Origin: Streptomyces griseus subsp. griseus
Lineage (GTDB): Bacteria > Actinomycetota > Actinomycetes > Streptomycetales > Streptomycetaceae
Direction of reading: 5' to 3'
DNA: 24,270 nucleotides
Assembly (NCBI RefSeq): GCF_000720255.1
Contig: NZ_JOJE01000070.1
Coordinates: 1-24,270 of the forward strand
Shown: in pieces, positions 14,203 through 20,987 of the stretch
How positions within the stretch are numbered: position 1 is the first letter of the stretch
Layout: every line of letters begins with the position of its first letter
Program-made: the position numbers and the translations under genes
The notes under the pieces: model-generated
Database searches by the model: none
What the model was told of the DNA's origin: nothing
Seen by the model: only the letters and a program-made list of their open reading frames with translations

Positions 14203-15975
14203 GTGCGCAAGGTGCTCATCGCCAACCGTGGCGAAATCGCTGTCCGCGTGGCCCGGGCCTGCCGGGATGCCGGCATCGCGAGCGTGGCCGTATACGCCGA
14301 CCCGGACCGGGACGCTCTGCATGTCCGCGCCGCGGATGAGGCGTTCGCCCTGGGCGGTGACACGCCGGGCACCAGCTACCTGGACATCGCGAAGGTGCTG
14401 AACGCCGCCCGCGAGTCCGGCGCGGACGCCATCCATCCGGGTTACGGCTTCCTCTCCGAGAACGCCGAGTTCGCGCAGGCGGTCCTGGACGCGGGTCTGA
14501 TCTGGATCGGCCCGCCGCCGCAGGCCATCCGCGACCTCGGCGACAAGGTGGCGGCCCGTCACATCGCCCAGCGCGCGGGCGCCCCGCTCGTCGCGGGCAC
14601 CCCCGACCCGGTCTCGGGCGCGGAGGAGGTCGTGGCCTTCGCGGAGGAGCACGGCCTGCCGATCGCCATCAAGGCGGCCTTCGGCGGTGGCGGCCGCGGT
14701 CTGAAGGTCGCCCGGACGCTGGAAGAGGTCCCCGAGCTGTACGACTCCGCGGTGCGCGAGGCGGTCGCGGCCTTCGGCCGGGGCGAGTGCTTCGTGGAGC
14801 GCTACCTGGACAAGCCGCGCCACGTCGAGACCCAGTGCCTCGCCGACCAGCACGGCAACGTGGTCGTGGTCTCCACGCGTGACTGCTCCCTCCAGCGCCG
14901 CCACCAGAAGCTGGTCGAGGAGGCCCCCGCGCCCTTCCTCTCCGACGAGCAGGTCGCCGAGCTGTACTCCTCCTCGAAGGCGATCCTCAAGGAGGCCGGC
15001 TACGTCGGCGCCGGAACCGTGGAGTTCCTCGTCGGCAACGACGGCACGATCTCCTTCCTGGAGGTCAACACCCGCCTCCAGGTCGAGCACCCGGTCACCG
15101 AGGAGGTCGCCGGCATCGACCTCGTGCGCGAGATGTTCCGGATCGCCGACGGCGAGGCGCTCGGCTACGACGACCCGGCGCTGCGCGGCCACTCCTTCGA
15201 GTTCCGCATCAACGGCGAGGACCCGGGCCGCAACTTCCTCCCCGCCCCCGGCACGGTCACCACGTTCGCCCCGCCGTCCGGACCGGGCGTCCGCCTGGAC
15301 GCGGGCGTGGAGTCGGGCTCGGTCATCGGCCCGGCCTGGGACTCCCTCCTCGCGAAGCTGATCGTCACCGGCGCTACCCGTGAGCAGGCGCTCCAGCGGG
15401 CCGCCCGCGCCCTGGAGGAGTTCCAGGTCGAGGGCATGGCGACGGCCATCCCGTTCCACCGCGCGGTGGTGAAGGACCCGGCGTTCGCGCCCGAGCTCAC
15501 CGGCTCGGACGCGCCGTTCACGGTCCACACGCGCTGGATCGAGACGGAGTTCGTCAACGAGATCAAGCCCTTCGCCGCGCCGGCCGACGCCGAGGCGGAC
15601 GAGGAGGCGGGCCGTGAGACGGTCGTCGTCGAGGTCGGCGGCAAGCGCCTGGAGGTCTCCCTCCCGGCCTCGCTCGGTATGAGCCTGGCCCGCACGGGTC
15701 TCGCGGCCGGAGCCAAGCCCAAGCGCCGCGCGGCCAAGAAGTCCGGCCCCGTGGCGTCCGGCGACACCCTCGCCTCCCCGATGCAGGGCACCATCGTCAA
15801 GGTCGCCGTCGAGGAGGGCCAGGAGGTCAAGGAGGGCGACCTCGTCGTCGTCCTGGAGGCCATGAAGATGGAGCAGCCCCTCAACGCCCACAAGTCCGGC
15901 ACGATCAAGGGCCTGACCGCGGACGTCGGCGCGTCGATCACGTCCGGTGCGGCGATCTGCGAGATCAAGGACTGA
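14203..15975 (+). CDS. accA2: Acyl-CoA carboxylase alpha subunit (biotin carboxylase + BCCP)
   Basis: Carboxylates its own biotin using ATP and bicarbonate, supplying both acetyl- and propionyl-CoA carboxylases through partner beta subunits such as the PccB at 10579. Of 590 residues, about 1-110 are the biotin carboxylase N-domain ([14 protein letters not shown]). About 111-310 are ATP-grasp ([15 protein letters not shown]; the [15 protein letters not shown] active site near 285-300). To about 445 is the C-domain, then a linker with [12 protein letters not shown], and finally the carrier domain (about 517-590) with the biotin attachment motif EAMKMEQ, Lys555. The GTG at 14203 with AAGGAGG is chosen over an in-frame upstream start at 14116, which would place residues ahead of the conserved [11 protein letters not shown] perfect 14-bp hairpin follows. 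It is called AccA2 because it lies in the pccB region. Confidence 0.97.
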   Translation: MRKVLIANRGEIAVRVARACRDAGIASVAVYADPDRDALHVRAADEAFALGGDTPGTSYLDIAKVLNAARESGADAIHPGYGFLSENAEFAQAVLDAGLIWIGPPPQAIRDLGDKVAARHIAQRAGAPLVAGTPDPVSGAEEVVAFAEEHGLPIAIKAAFGGGGRGLKVARTLEEVPELYDSAVREAVAAFGRGECFVERYLDKPRHVETQCLADQHGNVVVVSTRDCSLQRRHQKLVEEAPAPFLSDEQVAELYSSSKAILKEAGYVGAGTVEFLVGNDGTISFLEVNTRLQVEHPVTEEVAGIDLVREMFRIADGEALGYDDPALRGHSFEFRINGEDPGRNFLPAPGTVTTFAPPSGPGVRLDAGVESGSVIGPAWDSLLAKLIVTGATREQALQRAARALEEFQVEGMATAIPFHRAVVKDPAFAPELTGSDAPFTVHTRWIETEFVNEIKPFAAPADAEADEEAGRETVVVEVGGKRLEVSLPASLGMSLARTGLAAGAKPKRRAAKKSGPVASGDTLASPMQGTIVKVAVEEGQEVKEGDLVVVLEAMKMEQPLNAHKSGTIKGLTADVGASITSGAAICEIKD

Positions 15976-15989
15976 CCGGTACGACCCCG

Positions 15990-16034
15990 CGAAGCGCCCG
16001 GCGAACTGCGACAGCAGCCCCGCCGGGCGCTTCG
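15990..16034 (+). terminator. accA2 terminator
   Basis: A perfect 14-bp inverted repeat (15990-16003 and 16021-16034, arm CGAAGCGCCCGGCG) with a 17-nt loop starts 15 nt after the accA2 stop codon. It lacks a U-run, as is common in Streptomyces. Confidence 0.8.
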
Positions 16035-16838
16035 TCCGTGCCTACGGCGGGGCGCCCAGCGTCCTCTCGGCGTCCCACGTCGGGTGCGGCGAGCCCAGGG
16101 CCGGGCCCCCTGCCCTCATGGGCCGGACAACCGCGGTCTCCACGAGGGGACACAGACGCTCCTGGGGTGCAGCCCCCTGAGACGGCACAGGGCGCCTCGG
16201 GCACCGCCGGCCTGCCGACCCGCGGGACAATGCCCCGACCGCCGGACCCGGCCGGGCAAACGCCCTCCCGATCCACCGTCCGTCATCGCAGCCGCCCTCG
16301 GCCCCGGCAGCGGCCCGCCTGAGCCCCCGCCCCGTCCCGTCGGCAGTCGACGCAGCCCCGACGACTCAGTCACCGGCACCCGACCCGCAGCCCCCAGCCG
16401 ACCCCGACCGCGTGGGCGGATCCCACGGCCCCGGTCGCCTCGACCGTGTCGGCGGGTCCCACGGCCCCGGTCGCCCGACTGTGCCGGCGAATCCCACGGC
16501 CCCGGTCGCCCCCGACCATCGGCCGACCGACCGCCCCCGGCCGGCCCCGGCCGCTCTGGCGGGTTCCACAGCCCCCAGTCAGCCCTCAGTCGGTCCCCGA
16601 GTCGGCCCTCGCCCCTCGCTCAGCCCACCACCCCGCCGAGCCCCGATGCCTCAGTCGATCAAACGACCCTCACCCGGACCGCCGACCGACCGCCCCCGGA
16701 CGGCCCCGATCGCCCCGGCCGGCCCCGACCGCTCCGGCGGGTTCCACAGCCCCCAGTCAGCCCCAGTCGGCCCTCAGTCGGTCCCCGAGTCGGCCCTCGC
16801 CCCTCGCTCAGCCCACCACCCCGCCGAGCCCCGATGCC
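16035..16838. other. Gene-free low-complexity convergent zone
   Basis: Between the accA2 terminator and the 3' end of the DeoR gene no coding sequence is supported. Several frames stay open at once and translate to Pro/Arg/Ser-rich low complexity, as random C-rich DNA would. The plus strand is C-rich in long runs (G-rich on the minus strand). It contains the two repeat families listed separately; 16035-16400 holds nothing else recognisable apart from a small GGGGTGCAGCCCC hairpin near 16165. Confidence 0.65.
16421..16510. repeat. Three 35-36 bp tandem repeats
   Basis: A 19-bp core TCCCACGGCCCCGGTCGCC occurs at 16421-16439, 16457-16475 and 16492-16510, spaced 36 and 35 bp. The DNA between the cores is also similar (GTG...CGGCG). 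Diverged copies of the core (GGGTTCCACAGCCCCC) reappear at 16561 and 16739. Confidence 0.85.
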
Positions 16839-16868
16839 TCAGTCGATCAAACGACCCTCACCCGGACC
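16561..16868. repeat. 120/130 bp direct duplication reaching into the DeoR gene
   Basis: Copy 1 (16561-16680) and copy 2 (16739-16868) are identical except for a 10-bp insertion CAGTCGGCCC in copy 2, itself an extra copy of a neighbouring 10-mer. The 58-bp spacer and the left flank of copy 1 also share GACCGACCGCCCCCGG. Copy 2 contains the last nine codons and the stop of the DeoR-family gene on the minus strand. Confidence 0.92.
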
Positions 16869-17687
16869 CGGGGCCGGATCAACCCCCGCGTTTCCCGGGC
16901 CGCCCGACGCGCCGGCCACGGCGATCTGCACGCCCTGATCGGCGAGCGCCTGGAGTTCGGCGGCCGCCCGGTCGTCGTGGACGGGGGGCTCGTCGGTGAC
17001 CAGGCGCGTGATCAGGTCGGTGGGGACCGTCTGGAACATGGTGTCGGTGCCCAGCTTGGTGTGGTCCGCCAGGACCACGACCTCCGCGGCCGCCTGGACC
17101 AGCGCACGGTCGACGGACGCCGACAGCATGTTGGACGTGGACAGACCGCGCTCGGCGGTCAGTCCGGTCCCGGAGAGGAACGCCCGGGAGACCCGCAGCC
17201 CCTGGAGGGACTGCTCGGCACCGGAACCCACCAGGGCGTAGTTGGAGCCCCGGAGCGTGCCCCCGGTCATCACCACCTCCACCCGGTTGGCATGGGCCAG
17301 CGCCTGCGCCACCAGGAGCGAGTTGGTGACGACGGTCAGTCCGGGCACGCGGGCGAGTCTGCGGGCCAGTTCCTGGGTGGTCGTCCCCGCCCCGACCACG
17401 ATCGCCTCGCCCTCTTCGACGAAGCCGGCGGCGAGGTCGGCGATGGCCGTCTTCTCGGCGGTCGCGAGATGGGATTTCTGCGGGAAGCCGGACTCCCGGG
17501 TGAATCCACCCGGCAGTACCGCGCCGCCGTGTCGGCGGTCGAGGAGTCCTTCTGCCTCCAGTGCCCGCACGTCCCGCCGTACGGTCACTTCGGAGGTCTG
17601 GACGACGCGGGCGAGCTCACGGAGCGACACGGCCCCGTTCGCTCGCACCATTTCGAGGATCAATTGGCGACGTTCAGCAGCGAACAC
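16839..17687 (-). CDS. DeoR-family transcriptional regulator
   Basis: A 282-residue sugar-phosphate-responsive regulator. The N-terminal DeoR winged helix covers 1-57 (ERRQLILEMVRANGAVSLREL, then SEVTVRRDVRALEAEGLLDR). The effector domain covers about 75-235, with the phosphosugar-binding pattern VVGAGTTTQELARRL, TVVTNSLLVA, TGGTLRG and DHTKLG. Ligand and targets cannot be read directly; most relatives repress sugar uptake or catabolism. The C-terminus beyond about residue 255 (PGPGEGRLID) is encoded by repeat copy 2 and is probably an acquired tail. The GTG at 17687 has no Shine-Dalgarno sequence, but TACTGT ends 7 nt upstream. A palindrome over the -35 suggests autorepression. Confidence 0.92.
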   Translation of the reverse strand: MFAAERRQLILEMVRANGAVSLRELARVVQTSEVTVRRDVRALEAEGLLDRRHGGAVLPGGFTRESGFPQKSHLATAEKTAIADLAAGFVEEGEAIVVGAGTTTQELARRLARVPGLTVVTNSLLVAQALAHANRVEVVMTGGTLRGSNYALVGSGAEQSLQGLRVSRAFLSGTGLTAERGLSTSNMLSASVDRALVQAAAEVVVLADHTKLGTDTMFQTVPTDLITRLVTDEPPVHDDRAAAELQALADQGVQIAVAGASGGPGNAGVDPAPGPGEGRLID

Positions 17688-17694
17688 GAAACTG

Positions 17695-17724
17695 ACAGTA
17701 ACCCCAGCGACCGTCTGCTTTCAG
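17695..17724 (-). promoter_or_regulatory. DeoR gene promoter CTGAAA-N18-TACTGT
   Basis: On the minus strand CTGAAA (17719-17724, 4 of 6 matches to TTGACA) is 18 nt from TACTGT (17695-17700). The -10 ends 7 nt before the GTG start, so the message should be leaderless. Confidence 0.55.
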
Positions 17725-17727
17725 CAG
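17715..17727. promoter_or_regulatory. Operator-like palindrome CTGCT-TTC-AGCAG
   Basis: A perfect 5-bp-arm palindrome overlaps the -35 of the DeoR gene promoter, a position where a bound repressor would block transcription. A further TAGCAG lies about 25 bp upstream. Confidence 0.45.
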
Positions 17728-17854
17728 TTTGCGCCGAATAGCAGAAGTTGTTCGCACACAGGGGCGGGAGGTGATATAGGAGCCCACTCCCGACACTCCT
17801 GCTGTCGACGTGGCCGACAACTCCCCGTGACCGGCGCGGAGTCGGACCCGGCTG

Positions 17855-19303
17855 TCAGCCCTCGTCGCCCGCCTTGCGCGTGTGCAACTGCCGTGCCACC
17901 TCGGCGATCGACCCCGAAAGAGAGGGGTACACGGTGAAGGCGTTCGCGATCTGTTCGACCGTCAGATTGTTGTCGACGGCGATCGAGATGGGGTGGATCA
18001 GTTCCGATGCGCGCGGCGCCACGACCACACCGCCGACCACGATCCCGGTGCCCGGACGGCAGAAGATCTTGACGAAGCCGTCCCGGATGCCCTGCATCTT
18101 CGCGCGCGGGTTGCGCAGCAGCGGCAGCTTGACGACCCTGGCGTCGATCTTCTCCGCGTCGACGTCGGCCTGGGTGTAGCCGACGGTGGCGATCTCGGGG
18201 TCGGTGAAGACGTTGGAGGAGACGGTCTTGAGGTTGAGCGGGGCCACCGCGTCGCCGAGGAAGTGGTACATGGCGATGCGTCCCTGCATGGCGGCGACGG
18301 ACGCCAGCGCGAAGACCCCGGTCACGTCACCGGCCGCGTAGACGCCCGGAGCCGTCGTCCTGGAGACCTTGTCGGTCCAGATGTGTCCGGACTCGCGCAC
18401 CCGGACGCCGGCCTCCTCCAGGCCGAGTTCGGCGCTGTTGGGGATGGCACCGACGGCCATGAGGCAGTGCGAGCCGGTGATGACCCGCCCGTCGGCGAGG
18501 GTGACCTCGACGCGGTCGCCGACCCGCTTGGCGGACTGGGCGCGGGAGCGGGCCATGACGTTCATGCCGCGGCGGCGGAAGACGTCCTCGAGGACGGCCG
18601 CGGCGTCCGGGTCCTCGCCGGGCAGCACGCGGTCGCGGGAGGAGACGAGGGTGACCTTGGAGCCGAGCGCCTGGTACGCGCCGGCGAACTCGGCGCCGGT
18701 GACGCCCGAGCCGACCACGATGAGCTCCTCGGGCAGCTCGGTGAGGTCGTAGACCTGGGTCCAGTTGAGGATGCGCTCGCCGTCGGGCTGGGCGTCGGGC
18801 AGCTCGCGCGGGTGGCCGCCGGTGGCGATGAGCACGGCGTCGGCGGTGAGGGTCTCCTCGGTGCCGTCCACGGCCCGCACGACGACCTTGCGGGACCCGT
18901 CGAGGGCCTGCATGCCCTCCAGGCGGCCGTGGCCGCGCAGGACGCGGGCGCCCGCGCGGGTGACGGAGGCGGTGATGTCGTGGGACTGCGCGAGCGCGAG
19001 CCGCTTCACACGCCGGTTGACCTTGTCGAGGTCGACCCCGACGACCCGGGCCGCCTGCTCCAGCGGCGGGGTGTCGTCGGCGACGATGATCCCCAGTTCC
19101 TCGTAGGAGGAGTCGAAGGTGGTCATCACCTCGGCCGTGGCGATGAGGGTCTTCGACGGCACGCAGTCGGTGAGCACCGACGCCCCGCCCAGACCGTCGG
19201 CATCGACGACGGTCACCTCCGCGCCGAGCTGAGCGGCCACCAGGGCCGCTTCGTATCCGCCGGGTCCGCCACCGATGATCACGATCCGAGTCACGTGCTC
19301 CAT
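17855..19303 (-). CDS. lpdA: NAD(P)H-quinone dehydrogenase, LpdA-type flavoprotein
   Basis: A 482-residue FAD protein of the disulfide-reductase superfamily that should reduce quinones rather than lipoamide. The FAD motif IVIIGGGPGGYEAALVAAQ lies at the N-terminus, the NAD(P)H site IVVGSGVTGAEFAGAYQALG at about 185-205, and the second FAD motif GVYAAGDVTG near 315. The C-terminal dimer domain has VYPSLSGSIAEVARQL. The usual redox-active CxxxxC is absent: the segment reads GGASVLTDCVPSKTLI, with one Cys only, exactly as I recall for M. tuberculosis LpdA (Rv3303c). The usual C-terminal catalytic HxxxxE is also replaced (YPSLSGSI). ATG 19303 or GTG 19294 (MTRIVII) may be the start; GACAAT ends 7 nt before the latter. 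The symbol follows the mycobacterial orthologue. Confidence 0.93.
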   Translation of the reverse strand: MEHVTRIVIIGGGPGGYEAALVAAQLGAEVTVVDADGLGGASVLTDCVPSKTLIATAEVMTTFDSSYEELGIIVADDTPPLEQAARVVGVDLDKVNRRVKRLALAQSHDITASVTRAGARVLRGHGRLEGMQALDGSRKVVVRAVDGTEETLTADAVLIATGGHPRELPDAQPDGERILNWTQVYDLTELPEELIVVGSGVTGAEFAGAYQALGSKVTLVSSRDRVLPGEDPDAAAVLEDVFRRRGMNVMARSRAQSAKRVGDRVEVTLADGRVITGSHCLMAVGAIPNSAELGLEEAGVRVRESGHIWTDKVSRTTAPGVYAAGDVTGVFALASVAAMQGRIAMYHFLGDAVAPLNLKTVSSNVFTDPEIATVGYTQADVDAEKIDARVVKLPLLRNPRAKMQGIRDGFVKIFCRPGTGIVVGGVVVAPRASELIHPISIAVDNNLTVEQIANAFTVYPSLSGSIAEVARQLHTRKAGDEG

Positions 19304-19423
19304 TGTCCCGTACGGCCCCGGGAAGGACCGCCTGGGGGGCGACCCGAGACACCACTGTTACGGGAGGGACCAGTGGGTCTGCTTTTACATGAGAGGCGCC
19401 GCGTGGCGGGCGTGCTGCTGCCG

Positions 19424-19429
19424 TACCCT
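19424..19429 (+). promoter_or_regulatory. -10 element TACCCT for the cyclotransferase-like gene
   Basis: TACCCT ends 6 nt before the ATG at 19436, and no Shine-Dalgarno sequence is present. The -35 is not recognisable. Confidence 0.4.
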
Positions 19430-19435
19430 CAACGC

Positions 19436-19873
19436 ATGTCGCTCTACGCCGCGTACGCCGGCAATCTCGACGCCCGACTGATGACGCGCCGCGCCCCGCA
19501 CTCGCCGCTGCGCGCCACCGGCTGGCTCAACGGCTGGCGGCTGACCTTCGGCGGCGAGCAGCTCGGCTGGGAGGGCGCGCTGGCGACGATCGTCGAGGAC
19601 CCGGTCGGGCAGGTCTTCGTCTCGCTGTACGACGTCGCCGAGATGGACGAGGAGTCGCTGGACCGCTGGGAGGGCGTGGGCCTCGACATCTACCGCCGGA
19701 TGCGGGTGCGCGTGCACACCCTCGACGGCCAGGAACCGGCATGGGTGTACATCCTCAACGCCTACGAGGGCGGGCTGCCGTCGGCGCGGTACCTCGGGGA
19801 GATCGCGGATGCGGCGGAGTCGGCCGGGGCGCCGCACGATTACGTGATGGAGCTGCGGAAGCGGCCCTGCTGA
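19436..19873 (+). CDS. Gamma-glutamylcyclotransferase-like protein
   Basis: The 145-residue protein begins MSLYAAYAGNLDARLM, the YxxYxxNLD motif of the gamma-glutamylcyclotransferase/AIG2 fold, where the backbone of this loop binds the gamma-glutamyl moiety. LNGWRLTFGG, GQVFVSLYDVAEMDEESLDRWEG and YRRMRVRVHTLDG follow in the family order, and the Glu of the DRWEG segment is the likely general acid/base. The substrate in an organism that uses mycothiol is unknown. The ATG at 19436 was chosen because the NLD motif starts immediately and TACCCT ends 6 nt upstream. It is divergent from the quinone reductase gene. Confidence 0.88.
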   Translation: MSLYAAYAGNLDARLMTRRAPHSPLRATGWLNGWRLTFGGEQLGWEGALATIVEDPVGQVFVSLYDVAEMDEESLDRWEGVGLDIYRRMRVRVHTLDGQEPAWVYILNAYEGGLPSARYLGEIADAAESAGAPHDYVMELRKRPC

Positions 19874-19958
19874 CGGAGCTGCGCACACGGCCTCGGCCTG
19901 CTGAAGCGGGGCTGGTGGGGTCGGCGGGTGGTGGCGGTCGCTCGGGGGGCGGGCCCGG

Positions 19959-19993
19959 CGGAGCCCCTGGTTGGAGCGGAGCCCCTGGTTGGA
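19959..19993. repeat. 17-bp tandem duplication upstream of the PNP gene
   Basis: CGGAGCCCCTGGTTGGA occurs twice in direct succession (19959-19975 and 19977-19993, one base between) in the non-coding leader before the purine nucleoside phosphorylase gene. It may be a slippage duplication or a doubled regulatory site. Confidence 0.75.
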
Positions 19994-20033
19994 AACGACA
20001 AGACAACGATCGCCATCCCGTTACCTCAGTCAT

Positions 20034-20045
20034 CTACGCGCGTAG
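20034..20045. promoter_or_regulatory. 12-bp palindrome CTACGCGCGTAG at the PNP promoter
   Basis: This perfect palindrome lies 12 nt upstream of the -10 TAGGCT, covering roughly -25 to -36 from the predicted start site, where a bound protein would block RNA polymerase. It resembles half of a BldD box (TAC/GTA) but the spacing differs by one base. Confidence 0.5.
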
Positions 20046-20057
20046 GCCCGAAGCGGC

Positions 20058-20063
20058 TAGGCT
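20058..20063 (+). promoter_or_regulatory. -10 element TAGGCT for the PNP gene
   Basis: TAGGCT ends 6 nt before the GTG at 20070. There is no ribosome binding site; a leaderless transcript is likely. The -35 position is occupied by the CTACGCGCGTAG palindrome. Confidence 0.55.
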
Positions 20064-20069
20064 CGTCGC

Positions 20070-20894
20070 GTGAACGCATCTCTTCTTCCGGACGACATCC
20101 AGGGCGACCCCCACGCCGCCGCCGCCGACGCCGCCGCGCGCCTGCGTGAACTGACCGGCGCCGAGACCCACGACGTCGCCCTCGTGATGGGCTCCGGCTG
20201 GGCGCCGGCCGTGGACGCCCTGGGCGCGCCGGACGCCGAACTCCAGGTCACCGAGCTGCCCGGCTTCCCGCCGCCGGCGGTGGAGGGGCACGGCGGCAAG
20301 ATCCGCTCGTACCGGATGGGCAACAAGCGGGCCCTGGTCTTCCTGGGCCGCACCCACTACTACGAGGGGCGCGGGGTCGCCGCCGTCGCGCACGGGGTGC
20401 GCACCGCGGTGTCGGCCGGCTGCAAGACGGTCGTCCTGACCAACGGCTGCGGCGGCCTGCGCGAGGGTATGCGCCCCGGTCAGCCGGTCCTGATCAGCGA
20501 CCACATCAACCTCACCGCCACGTCCCCCATCGTCGGCGCGAACTTCGTGGACCTGACCGACCTGTACTCGCCGCGCCTGCGCGCCCTGTGCAAGGAGGTC
20601 GACGCGACCCTGGAGGAGGGCGTCTACGCCCAGTTCCCCGGCCCGCACTACGAGACCCCGGCCGAGATCCGCATGGCCCGGACGATCGGCGCGGACCTGG
20701 TGGGCATGTCCACCGTGCTGGAGGCCATCGCCGCACGTGAGGCGGGCGCCGAGGTGCTGGGCATCTCCCTGGTGACCAACCTCGCCGCCGGTATGACCGG
20801 CGAGCCCCTCAACCACGAGGAGGTCCTCCAGGCGGGCCGCGACTCGGCGACGCGGATGGGCAGCCTGCTGACGCAGGTGCTGGGACGGCTGTAG
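20070..20894 (+). CDS. deoD: Purine nucleoside phosphorylase, trimeric class
   Basis: Splits inosine, guanosine and their deoxy forms with phosphate to base plus (deoxy)ribose 1-phosphate in purine salvage. The 274-residue protein has the features of the low-molecular-mass trimeric class. MGSGW near the start is the phosphate loop, GRTHYYEG carries the phosphate-binding His, and [21 protein letters not shown] and [14 protein letters not shown] follow. [15 protein letters not shown] comes next, then [20 protein letters not shown] with the purine-binding Asn. The GTG at 20070 is the only start that keeps the N-terminus in register; TAGGCT ends 6 nt upstream. A phosphohexo/pentomutase follows after 93 nt, so the ribose 1-phosphate made here could be used by that enzyme. 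Mycobacteria call the orthologue deoD. Confidence 0.95.
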   Translation: MNASLLPDDIQGDPHAAAADAAARLRELTGAETHDVALVMGSGWAPAVDALGAPDAELQVTELPGFPPPAVEGHGGKIRSYRMGNKRALVFLGRTHYYEGRGVAAVAHGVRTAVSAGCKTVVLTNGCGGLREGMRPGQPVLISDHINLTATSPIVGANFVDLTDLYSPRLRALCKEVDATLEEGVYAQFPGPHYETPAEIRMARTIGADLVGMSTVLEAIAAREAGAEVLGISLVTNLAAGMTGEPLNHEEVLQAGRDSATRMGSLLTQVLGRL

Positions 20895-20954
20895 GACCGG
20901 TTCCTCCGGACGCCGGTCAGGAAGAATCAGCGCGTCCGGCGCTCGAGGACGCGC
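20895..20954 (+). promoter_or_regulatory. Competing hairpins between deoD and the mutase gene
   Basis: Three inverted repeats overlap: GACCGG/CCGGTC (20895-20900, 20913-20918), CCGGACGC/GCGTCCGG (20906-20913, 20932-20939) and GCGCGTC/GACGCGC (20930-20936, 20948-20954). The middle stem shares bases with each of the others, so the folds exclude one another, as in an attenuator. A simple leaky terminator is the plainer reading. Confidence 0.4.
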
Positions 20955-20987
20955 TCGACCACAAGACGACGAGAGGTTGACCCCGAC

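Noticed and set aside
14128..15891. 587-codon open frame antisense to accA2
   Set aside because: Shadow of the biotin carboxylase gene; no start signals, no recognisable domain, low-complexity composition.
16421..16510. CRISPR array
   Set aside because: The 19-bp repeats have only 16-17 bp between them, the spacers resemble one another, and there are only three units and no cas genes.
16084..16938. Pro/Arg-rich open frames across the repeat zone, both strands
   Set aside because: Three frames are open together, the translation is low-complexity and repeats in frame only by accident, and no ribosome binding site or codon bias supports any of them.
20034..20045. BldD box at the deoD promoter
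   Set aside because: The site has AC-N4-GT, whereas the BldD consensus I know needs AC-N5-GT, so only a resemblance is claimed.
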